From NCBI GenBank assembly GCA_016930645.1, contig JAFGGH010000083.1:1-64000 (forward strand): a stretch of DNA of 64,000 nucleotides, in the 5' to 3' direction. The stretch is from Sedimentisphaerales bacterium. GTDB lineage: Bacteria > Planctomycetota > Phycisphaerae > Sedimentisphaerales > Anaerobacaceae. The notes under the pieces were generated by a model. That model ran no database searches. It saw only the letters and a list, made by a program, of their open reading frames with translations, and had not been told where the DNA came from. Shown in pieces: positions 17,839 to 26,085 of the stretch. The first letter of the stretch is position 1. Each line of letters begins with the position of its first letter. The position numbers and the translations under genes were made by a program.

Positions 17839-19461
17839 TCAGATTCCGCCGTCAAACTGCCAGCGGTGCGCTTCGTTGTCATTTCGAATCGCCAGGTTGT
17901 GTTTTTTGACTCCGCCCGGCACACGGCATCTCACAAAGTAAGCCGAATTCTCTTCCGACCAGACAGATTTCCCTATTACTTCACAAAATGGTTGTTCTTC
18001 CTTTGGTTGGCCGCGTTTTGTCCACTCTTCGAAGTCATGTTTTAGTTCTTCCACAAAAGAATCCGGCGCGAATTTTCGCATTTCATCCCAGTCCTGCCTT
18101 GAAAAGGCCTCATTGAATGCCTTCACTGCTTCATCCGGAGACATCTTGGCGTATGTATCGTTATCCGGCAGGACCTCCGGCTCGTTCGACCATTTCATTT
18201 CGCGAAGAAGTCGTAGTTTAGAGTCACACATTCCCGTTATGACTAACCGTCCCGCAGCATTTGTTTTGGATAGCCGCAAGTTGAATTTCTGCGACGGAAT
18301 CCTTATCTCGTATGGTATAAACCAGCCTCTATAGCCGCCGGATTTGAATGGCTCGCCGATGCTGATAATCTCCAGTCCGCCGAGGTATTCCTTTATTTGC
18401 TCGTCAATGCTTGAAGCACCCCAGAATTTCAAGACTTCATCCCAGTTTTCCTCTGCGCATGCCTGAAATAAAGCCGCGGCGACCTCTTTTGGTGTCATGT
18501 TTTCATATTTCTCATTATCCGGCAGTATTTGCGGCTCCGTGTGCCAAATCATATCTTCCGGCAAGTCGAGAGCGAAAACGCTGCCGGGAATTTCTGTATT
18601 GTATTCGATGTCCGTGACCTCAAAGACCAGCACATCATTATCTTTGGTGTACACGAACACCTGGAAACTTTCCAATAAATTCGTTTCTGTATCAAAGCGG
18701 TAAACTTTCAGGTGGTCGGAGTCCGAGATGAACTGGTTTCGAAGATAATCATTCTCAGCAACGTCGGTTGTTACGTCAACCTCGAGTACAATCTTGTCCC
18801 TGCCTTCAATGTCCGTGTGTTGGATATGAATTTGGCGGTCCGGATTGTCCTTCGCGTTTTGCATCTCACTGTCCAACAGCTCGCTTACGTTTAATAATCG
18901 GCCCATCCATGAGTCAAAACAGCCTAAAGGCCAGGTTTCTTCTTTAATAACCCCGTGATTGGGGCGTATTAACATAGTGGTGCTTTGCCCATCCATAAGC
19001 AAAACCCGTCCGGGTTTTTCTACACGCCACCGTACCAGCCCGTTTTCGTCTGTCTGTTTCCACATCTCAATAGGCACAAAATCATAATCCAGGCCAATCA
19101 GTGAAAAGTTATCACTCGGTAATGTACGCATACGAGCATTCATGTGTACTGACCATATATCAGATACCGCATCAATTGCATCTTGCAAAACCTGAGCATA
19201 GGCTGTCGGTACGGATTGTTCTATAAAAGTAATGCCAATGACTGCTGCGATTACTATCGTTGCAGCGGCGGCGAGTTTTGTTATTTTACTTTTCATAATT
19301 ATTCTCCATATATTTGGCTCAGGCTCAATGTGTCTGTGTTCTGATATTTGCTTATGGGCCTGGAGCAATTGGTTTAGAATTTTCTCGTCAGCATCGATGT
19401 TTGTGCCGACCTCAGCTTTTTTGAAAAACCTTTTTATATCATCCGCGCGTTTCATAATCAT
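17839..19461 (-). CDS. ECF-linked membrane protein with a large extracytoplasmic region; duplicated 'EPxxLPDNxxYxxMxPxEAxxxF' segments
   Basis: TM after 'NIWRIIMKSKITKLAAAATIVIAAVIG'; internal repeats 'TEPQILPDNEKYENMTPKEVAAALFQA' and 'NEPEVLPDNDTYAKMSPDEAVKAFNEA'. Confidence 0.78.
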   Translation of the reverse strand: MIMKRADDIKRFFKKAEVGTNIDADEKILNQLLQAHKQISEHRHIEPEPNIWRIIMKSKITKLAAAATIVIAAVIGITFIEQSVPTAYAQVLQDAIDAVSDIWSVHMNARMRTLPSDNFSLIGLDYDFVPIEMWKQTDENGLVRWRVEKPGRVLLMDGQSTTMLIRPNHGVIKEETWPLGCFDSWMGRLLNVSELLDSEMQNAKDNPDRQIHIQHTDIEGRDKIVLEVDVTTDVAENDYLRNQFISDSDHLKVYRFDTETNLLESFQVFVYTKDNDVLVFEVTDIEYNTEIPGSVFALDLPEDMIWHTEPQILPDNEKYENMTPKEVAAALFQACAEENWDEVLKFWGASSIDEQIKEYLGGLEIISIGEPFKSGGYRGWFIPYEIRIPSQKFNLRLSKTNAAGRLVITGMCDSKLRLLREMKWSNEPEVLPDNDTYAKMSPDEAVKAFNEAFSRQDWDEMRKFAPDSFVEELKHDFEEWTKRGQPKEEQPFCEVIGKSVWSEENSAYFVRCRVPGGVKKHNLAIRNDNEAHRWQFDGGI

Positions 19462-20003
19462 ATTTTTCCATTCAAAATCGACCGCAGTCTGTCAATTCCA
19501 TATCGATAACGGCCTTTGACTGTGTTAGCTGAAACACTCTGAATTATGGCTATCTTTTTGTAGGCCATATTGTTTTCTATTCTCAGGGCTACTACTTCGC
19601 GTTGCTCATCCGGTAACTGAGCCATAGCTGAGCTTAGAAACTTCAATTGTTCGCTGAGTATCGCCCATTGCTCAGGCCTTTTTTCACTGGAGGCTGTGCA
19701 GTCGTTTTCGTTCAGTTGCGATGTTCTGTGCCTGGCTGTGTTACGCCTGATATTGCGAATCCGGTTTACAACGCTCGTAGCAAGATAACTTTTTAGACTG
19801 CCGTGCAATTCCATCCGGCCAATCGACTTGGTAAAACTCAGGAAGACATCGTGAACGCAATCTTCGGCGATATATACATCATTAGTCAATACAACACCCA
19901 GTTTTAGAAGCTGGAGTCTGTACTTGTCGTAAATCCCGCGCAGGGCATCGGAGTCGCCGTTTTTGAACTTTTTAATCAACAATCTGTCTTCAAGAACTTT
20001 CAT
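19458..20003 (-). CDS. ECF-type RNA polymerase sigma factor
   Basis: 'VYIAEDCVHDVFLSFTKSIGRMELHGSLKSYLATSVVNRIRNIRR' and 'LPDEQREVVALRIENNMAYKKIAIIQSVSANTVKGRYRYGIDRLR'. Confidence 0.92.
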   Translation of the reverse strand: MKVLEDRLLIKKFKNGDSDALRGIYDKYRLQLLKLGVVLTNDVYIAEDCVHDVFLSFTKSIGRMELHGSLKSYLATSVVNRIRNIRRNTARHRTSQLNENDCTASSEKRPEQWAILSEQLKFLSSAMAQLPDEQREVVALRIENNMAYKKIAIIQSVSANTVKGRYRYGIDRLRSILNGKI

Positions 20004-20060
20004 ACATCCGGCCGGATAAACAACGTCGTTCGTATATTACACACCAAAGTAATAGATTTG

Positions 20061-20135
20061 GGTATAAAAAAAGCCGGGCAAAATCACCCGGCTTTGGTTT
20101 TAGAGTTGGATAGTGGTCTATTTTTTAATGCATTC
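20061..20135. repeat. Direct repeat copy A (terminator plus tail) flanking the GH43 gene; contains terminator hairpin 20070-20095 for minus-strand transcripts
   Basis: GGTATAAAAAAAGCCGGGC...CCCGGCTTTGGTTTT...TCTATTTTTTAATGCATTC, matching 23547-23622. Confidence 0.85.
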
Positions 20136-20249
20136 GGCAAAATACATCGTTGTATAATCATCAAGGATTTTAAGATTAAAAGTCTCCGCGGTGATTTCTG
20201 CATTTAAAAATAAAACTGTCAAATACCGGCTTATTTCCAAGGTGAGGTG

Positions 20250-23200
20250 CTAATATTTTTTCAGGTCCCAGTGATTGGCAAGGCGGTCGGCTTGGTCTTT
20301 GGTGAGTTGAATAACTGCGCCGTGCTTTGGTGAAGAGAAATTGGTCGTTTTCATGACGCCTTCATTAAAGTGACCAAGATCTTCGAAGGTAACAAAATCG
20401 CTGGTTTGGCAAAAACCAAAATTATGAGGCCTGATACTGAAAATGTCATACATCAGCACCCATTTGTCTTTGCCGATACGCTTGAAGACATTTGGAGCTT
20501 CGCAGGCACCCGGCTCGACATCAATCCATTGCGACTGGTATTCATAGCCCTTGTTGATATGGTCGGAAAAGGCCAACTTAATACCGCCTGGTCTTCCCTG
20601 TGCGACATACATCATACAATAACGCCCATCCGGCAGGGGGGTAATATCGGCATCGAGAACCTGGATTTCCGGATTCGGATATTCAAACAGCAGCTTCGGC
20701 AATGTGGTCAGTTTCGTAAAATCGTTATCGGTATAGGCATAATACAGTTTCGTGCGTCCGTGGGCGATGCGCATGGTAAAATACAACATCATCTTGTCCG
20801 CCTCGGGGTCGTAGATTGTCTGCGGAGCCCAGGCACAGCCCATTTCTTTTAATTCAGAAAAGGCCTCAGTCAGCAGTACGTTACTGTGCGTCCAGTTTAT
20901 CAGGTCAAACGACTTCATCAGCACAAACCCGCGATTGTTACCCCAGTCATATTTCGCCGCATCCCGCTCCCACTGGGTATCTCGGTAGCCGGCTCGTTGG
21001 GCGAATATATGCAAATCGGTCATTGCCATATAAAACGCGCCATCCGGTCCGCGGGTGATGTGCGGGTCGCGAATACCTTTTTGCATTGCAATCTTATGAC
21101 CTTCTATGATCGGGTTGTTATCATTGAGGGCGGTAAAAGTGTAACCATCAGAACTCAGTGCCATGTGCAGACTGTGGTCTGAGTCACTGAAATAAACCAT
21201 CAGATAAGCCGCCATATCTTTTTCCATTGGCATTGTGCAGATGATAGGGGCGATGCCTTCAAGCGTCGGCTGGACGCGGATAATTTTTCCGGATTCGTCA
21301 AATGTCAGCTTGTCGATACAGGTTTCGCGATGATAGCCTGCTGAACGACCCATACGGATTCCCTTAGGATAGGTGAAGCGATGATAAACGATGTACCATT
21401 CGTCTTCACCGGGGACCTGGATTGTAGAATTATGGCCGGTGGCATAGATGCCGGCTTTTGCATCCTTTGCAATTACGAGGTTATCTGCAGGTATATCCAG
21501 CGGTCCGGTCGGGGTCGGAGCAATGGCATAACGAACTCGGTAGTTTTCACTGCGTGTATCATCTTCCGACCAGAGGATATAGTATTTGCCATTGCGATAA
21601 AAGACGTGCGCCCCTTCACGGAAGGTGCGATCCGGAGTTATGACCCTGATTGTGCTTTGATTGATAGACACCATATCGTCATTCAATTCAGCGACCGCCA
21701 TGTATCCATTGCCCCAGTAAAGGTAGCTTTTATTGGTCTTCGGGTCGGTGAAAACATCGGGGTCGATTTGCTGGCCGCCGTTGACGCCCGGAGGGAAAGA
21801 ATCAATGAGCGGTTTGCCGCTGTCGGTGAACGGCCCGGTCGGACTGTCAGAAACGGCAACTCCGATTTTTTGAGCTGCGGTGAAGTAGTAGAAGTATTTG
21901 TATTGGCCGTCTATCTTCTTTTCGGTGATGCAGGGTGCCCACGCATTGCGGTCGGCCCAGCTTACATCTTTTTTAAGGTCGAGAATGACGCCTTGGTCTT
22001 TCCAGTCAACGAGGTTGTCGGAGGAGAAGGCCTTGAAGTATGTTCCCGACCAGCTTGTAAAGCCGTCGCTGGTGGGATAAATGTAGTACTTTGCGGTTTT
22101 TTCGGAATAGATAATGTCAGGGTCGGCGTAGTAGCCATCGAGTACCGGATTATGGTCCTCGGTTGCTGTTACTTTAAGGACAATAGGCTTTTGTTCAGCG
22201 ATGTCGATGGAATATTCGACCGGGCCTTTGGAGAAATCCTGTTTGCCTTTTGGTGTGATGTTTGCGCCGGCAGAGGCCTCGAATTTCGGGTCCAGCCTGG
22301 TCAAATCCGTTCCGCGTTTGACCGACAGGCGAATTGTTCCTTTTTCCCTGTCGATCGCAACATTGCGTGTCTTTACCGATTCACTGGTCGCTTTAAACGA
22401 AAGATTCTCCAGCGTGCCCCACTTGTTCACCAGACGCATCAGCTCTTTGTTGGTAATCGGTACCACGGTTCCGTGACGCGGATGAAAGTCCATTGTGATT
22501 TCATTATCAATCACTTCGAAGTGTAATAAATCCGAACTGCGGGTGAACTGATAACGCCCTCTCGTATAAACGTCATACATCAGAATCCAGTCGTCGCTGT
22601 TATTGAGCTTGAATATACAGGAACCTTCCACCCTATCACGTGACCGGTCTATCCGCCGGTCGCTGTGGAGCTTGTATCCTTCCGTCAGCTTATCGGAAAT
22701 CGCCAGTTTGATACCCGGGTCGCCGTCCTCGGCTTTGTGAAACAGGTAGTACCTGCCGTCCTTATAGATGATGTCGCCGTCGATACAGGCTTTGGTATTA
22801 CTTTCAGCAGGCGGGAAATAAAGCTGTTTTGGCGCGGCTTCGAATCCGGTGAAATGTTCGTTGGCATAAGCGTAATAGATTTTATCAGGGTCATCACCTT
22901 GTTTCATAGAGAAATAGACCATATATTTGCCCGTTTTTTCATCGTAGATGGTTTGCGGCGCCCATACACGAGAAACCTTACCAAACTTTTGGGGATAGGT
23001 TTCGGGAATGTTCACTGCCGATGAAGTCCAGTTGATCAGATCGGTTGATTTCAGCATAACCATCGCATAGTTTCTCCAGCCCATCTTCGGAACATACAGG
23101 TCGGTTACGACCATATAGAAGGTTTTACCGTCGGCACATCGCAGGATGTGCGGGTCACGGACGCCGCCTGAGGTGCTGATGTCTTTGGAGTCTATAATCG

Positions 23201-23420
23201 GTTTATTGTTGTTCAGGGCTTTATAGTTGAATCCATCCTCGCTTATGGCGAAATGTATCTGCTCCTGCCCCGGTCCATTGCCGGTGAAATAGGCGAACAA
23301 ATAAGCTGAGTATTCTTTTTCCGGTGCACAGGAAGCTATGTTAGCGGCGGCCACCAAAATCGAAATGGTCATTAATGCGATAAAAACCGGTCTTTGTAAT
23401 TTTCTGAATAAGTTGTTCAT
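20250..23420 (-). CDS. Secreted/lipoprotein multi-domain glycoside hydrolase, three tandem GH43-like five-bladed propellers
   Basis: GH43-like segments start at 'EYSAYLFAYFTGNGPGQEQIHFAISEDGF', 'NPVLDGYYADPDIIYSEKTAKYYIYPTSDG' and 'MAAYLMVYFSDSDHSLHMALSSDGYTF'; signal peptide; SD ggaga before the ATG. Confidence 0.9.
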   Translation of the reverse strand: MNNLFRKLQRPVFIALMTISILVAAANIASCAPEKEYSAYLFAYFTGNGPGQEQIHFAISEDGFNYKALNNNKPIIDSKDISTSGGVRDPHILRCADGKTFYMVVTDLYVPKMGWRNYAMVMLKSTDLINWTSSAVNIPETYPQKFGKVSRVWAPQTIYDEKTGKYMVYFSMKQGDDPDKIYYAYANEHFTGFEAAPKQLYFPPAESNTKACIDGDIIYKDGRYYLFHKAEDGDPGIKLAISDKLTEGYKLHSDRRIDRSRDRVEGSCIFKLNNSDDWILMYDVYTRGRYQFTRSSDLLHFEVIDNEITMDFHPRHGTVVPITNKELMRLVNKWGTLENLSFKATSESVKTRNVAIDREKGTIRLSVKRGTDLTRLDPKFEASAGANITPKGKQDFSKGPVEYSIDIAEQKPIVLKVTATEDHNPVLDGYYADPDIIYSEKTAKYYIYPTSDGFTSWSGTYFKAFSSDNLVDWKDQGVILDLKKDVSWADRNAWAPCITEKKIDGQYKYFYYFTAAQKIGVAVSDSPTGPFTDSGKPLIDSFPPGVNGGQQIDPDVFTDPKTNKSYLYWGNGYMAVAELNDDMVSINQSTIRVITPDRTFREGAHVFYRNGKYYILWSEDDTRSENYRVRYAIAPTPTGPLDIPADNLVIAKDAKAGIYATGHNSTIQVPGEDEWYIVYHRFTYPKGIRMGRSAGYHRETCIDKLTFDESGKIIRVQPTLEGIAPIICTMPMEKDMAAYLMVYFSDSDHSLHMALSSDGYTFTALNDNNPIIEGHKIAMQKGIRDPHITRGPDGAFYMAMTDLHIFAQRAGYRDTQWERDAAKYDWGNNRGFVLMKSFDLINWTHSNVLLTEAFSELKEMGCAWAPQTIYDPEADKMMLYFTMRIAHGRTKLYYAYTDNDFTKLTTLPKLLFEYPNPEIQVLDADITPLPDGRYCMMYVAQGRPGGIKLAFSDHINKGYEYQSQWIDVEPGACEAPNVFKRIGKDKWVLMYDIFSIRPHNFGFCQTSDFVTFEDLGHFNEGVMKTTNFSSPKHGAVIQLTKDQADRLANHWDLKKY

Positions 23421-23546
23421 TTAAGATTCTCCATTTTTTCTGATTTTGTTATTCGTTGTTATTTGTTGGTTAGTATCATACTATTTAACAGGCTGTTCAG
23501 CCACATAAAAACAAGTTCGGAATGTAGAGCAATATCCTCTGGTTTT

Positions 23547-23622
23547 GGTATAAAAAAAGCCGAGTGGATTTTGCCCGGCTTTGGTTTTTAGATTGGACGG
23601 CCTTCTATTTTTTAATGTATTC
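23547..23622. repeat. Direct repeat copy B (terminator plus tail) on the other side of the GH43 gene
   Basis: GGTATAAAAAAAGCCGAGT...CCCGGCTTTGGTTTTT...TCTATTTTTTAATGTATTC. Confidence 0.85.
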
Positions 23623-23639
23623 AGTGACGTTCGTATGCG

Positions 23640-23843
23640 CTATTGTAATTGTACCGGCAAGCCCTGCGGTCCATGAATCACGCAGGAAGTTTTCCCATCG
23701 ATTTGCCTGAATTGTACGATACATTTGGCTTGCCAGGCGGTGCCATCTCCGCGTTTTGTTGAAACCGGCACGACAATGAGAGGCCCGATTTTAGAGGAAC
23801 CTTCTTTCGTTATCTGACAACTGATAATGTTATTTTAGTATAG
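23640..23843 (-). pseudogene. Probable C-terminal remnant of a protein-coding gene
   Basis: Open minus-strand frame without a convincing start: ...QITKEGSSKIGPLIVVPVSTKRGDGTAWQAKCIVQFRQIDGKTSCVIHGPQGLPVQLQ*. Confidence 0.45.
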
Positions 23844-23891
23844 AATTTTGTCGGGAAGATTTATTTTTTGGGAAATTGCAGAAGATTTTTT

Positions 23892-23919
23892 TGACAAACC
23901 GGCTGACTGTAATAGGATA
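23892..23919 (+). promoter_or_regulatory. Putative sigma70-like promoter for the TPR protein gene: TTGACA-N16-TAGGAT
   Basis: TTGACA 23892-23897, TAGGAT 23914-23919. Confidence 0.45.
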
Positions 23920-23970
23920 TGTGTTAAAGTCCGTAAAAAGTACTATCTATAACCAAGGAAGGGAAAAAAG

Positions 23971-25866
23971 ATGAATCTGCAAATAGAACGGCTCAAGCGG
24001 CTTCCGCAGCATCCGAAAGAGACGTGGCAGGGGGGACTTATCAAGCTGCCTTTATGGGTTGAAAATGAGGACGAAAAGCCGTACCGCCCCTGGGTTGGCG
24101 GCTGGATAAGCCTCAAGACAAGGTTGATTCACACCACAGATCCGTGTCCACCGCAGGAAAAGAGCTTTGAAATGGCCTTGAACAGCCTGGTAAACTTCGC
24201 CTGCGATGAAAAGCTTGCGGGTTACAGGCCTGCGAAAATTGAGGTAAGGGATTCGGCTTTAGCGGAACATTTAAGCGGTCTGCTTGCAGAAGCAGGTATT
24301 AAGGTTGAACATAGAAATAAGTTGTTTACTTTAGACGAAGTAATCAAACAAATGGGGGATGATATAGGCGGTGGACGTGATATACCCGGATGTCTGGATG
24401 CTAAGGGGATTACTGTAGAGCTTATGAGGTCGTTTGCGGATGCTGCCGCCGAGTTTTATAACGCTGCGCCGTGGGAGTATTTATTAAGCGAGGATTTGAT
24501 AGAGGTGGAATCTCCGTTTGCCGGGGCATCACTGCGTTTTCTTTCTGTTGTTGGTTCTGGATTGGGAGTTTATGGTGTTGGTTTCTATGATTCGCGAGAG
24601 CATTTTGAAAGGATGCTGGGGCTGACAGATATTACCGACATAGATTATGATTCACACTGGACGGTATTATTTGGGCCAATTGAAGGATTGCCGATTGAGG
24701 ACAGTGATATCTGGGAAGATTACAAGCTGCCTGTTGCCGGGGAGTTTGCTTATCCGGCAGCGGTGTGCTGGAGGTCGAATGGAAAGCATAGCCGGCCCGG
24801 CCCGGACATACTTGCTTATATGGAAGGTTTGCTGCGTGCGCTGGCACAGAGCAGCGAAGATGAAATAGACAGCGGTCGCTGGCGCAAGAAAGCTGATACC
24901 GCTGCCGGGCAGATGGAATTCGTGTTGGCGCTGCCGGAACTGCTGGAATCCGGGGAGGATACGACAAAGAAGTCCAAACCGGAAAGACAAATAGTGGATT
25001 TCAGGGCTATGGAGCGGACTCAACGGGATATTCAGCGTATTTTAGACGAGTATGAATTCGAGAATATGGAAGAGATGCAGGCTTTCATCAATGAAAATAT
25101 TGTGGGCAGGGAAGTTCCTCATCAGGAGGCGGCGACACCTTTGGAAAAGGCGCAGGACCTTATTTATGAAGCATTCGAGGTCAGGGGAAGGAAACAGCTT
25201 CAGCTTATACGAAAGGCGCAGGAGATATGTCCGGATTGTGCCGATGCTTACGTAGCCCTTGCCGAGCGTACCGGTGATATAGACAAGGCTGTAGAGCTTT
25301 ACTCGAAGGGTGTTTCAGCGGGTGAAAAGGTATTGGGTAAGGATTTATTTAAAAAGGAAACGGGCAATTTCTGGAGTATTTTGGAGACACGTCCTTATAT
25401 GCGTGCCAGGCTTGGTCTGGCTCAATGCCTGCGAGAGGCAGGCAGAACTAAAGAAGCCAAAGAGAATTACCGGCAATTGCTTCGCCTAAATCCTTCGGAT
25501 AATCAAGGTGCCCGGCACGAGCTTTTGACGTTACTGATCGAGACAAATGCCGATACTGAAGCGGCTGAATTGCTGAATGAATACAAGGATGATAAGTACC
25601 TGGCTATATGGCGCTATACAAAGGCACTTTTGAGTTTCAGGGAAAAAGGAGATACGAAAATTGCTCGAAAGTATCTCAAAGAAGCTTTGGAGGTAAACAA
25701 GTATGTTCCCATGTATCTGGTTGGGGATGAGGTTCTACCTGTTACAATGCCTTCAAGCTACGGTCTTGGTTTAGAAGATGAGGCGGTAATCTGTTCGGAG
25801 GAGCTGATGATTGCGTGGGATAGCACCCCCGGAGCGATAGAATGGCTCGAATCTAATATGGGGTAG
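23971..25866 (+). CDS. Tetratricopeptide-repeat-containing hypothetical protein
   Basis: C-terminal TPR-like repeats 'ARLGLAQCLREAGRTKEAKENYRQLLRLNPSDNQGARHELLTLLIETNADTEAAELL'; RBS aaggaaggg before the ATG. Confidence 0.75.
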   Translation: MNLQIERLKRLPQHPKETWQGGLIKLPLWVENEDEKPYRPWVGGWISLKTRLIHTTDPCPPQEKSFEMALNSLVNFACDEKLAGYRPAKIEVRDSALAEHLSGLLAEAGIKVEHRNKLFTLDEVIKQMGDDIGGGRDIPGCLDAKGITVELMRSFADAAAEFYNAAPWEYLLSEDLIEVESPFAGASLRFLSVVGSGLGVYGVGFYDSREHFERMLGLTDITDIDYDSHWTVLFGPIEGLPIEDSDIWEDYKLPVAGEFAYPAAVCWRSNGKHSRPGPDILAYMEGLLRALAQSSEDEIDSGRWRKKADTAAGQMEFVLALPELLESGEDTTKKSKPERQIVDFRAMERTQRDIQRILDEYEFENMEEMQAFINENIVGREVPHQEAATPLEKAQDLIYEAFEVRGRKQLQLIRKAQEICPDCADAYVALAERTGDIDKAVELYSKGVSAGEKVLGKDLFKKETGNFWSILETRPYMRARLGLAQCLREAGRTKEAKENYRQLLRLNPSDNQGARHELLTLLIETNADTEAAELLNEYKDDKYLAIWRYTKALLSFREKGDTKIARKYLKEALEVNKYVPMYLVGDEVLPVTMPSSYGLGLEDEAVICSEELMIAWDSTPGAIEWLESNMG

Positions 25867-25880
25867 ATGGTATCTTGAAG

Positions 25881-25934
25881 TTATTTACCGTAAGCCTGTT
25901 CAGTGTCATATATCTTTTCGGCGACGAATTCTAA
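25881..25934 (-). pseudogene. Remnant of a hisI 3' end
   Basis: Minus-strand KLEFVAEKIYDTEQAYGK* versus intact HisI tail KLEFIAEKTYDPESAYGD* (13/18 identical). Confidence 0.7.
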
Positions 25935-26024
25935 TTTTTAACGATTGCAATCGGTCGTACATTAATATGACAACTAAAAGGTCATATTAGTATATCGGGA
26001 AAAATATTTTTTGTCAGTATTTGC

Positions 26025-26061
26025 GCAAAAAACAAGGCTGGGATAATTGCTCCCAGCCTTG
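26025..26061 (-). terminator. Rho-independent terminator after the C39/LamG/dockerin gene
   Basis: CAAGGCTGGGA (26033-26043) / TCCCAGCCTTG (26051-26061), T tract on the minus strand. Confidence 0.88.
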
Positions 26062-26085
26062 TCGTATGAGTAAAACTTTAAGTAT

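Noticed and set aside
21381-22526. 381 aa ORF antisense to the GH43 gene
   Set aside because: Shadow ORF: the opposite strand encodes clear GH43 motifs; no RBS or recognisable domain on the plus strand.
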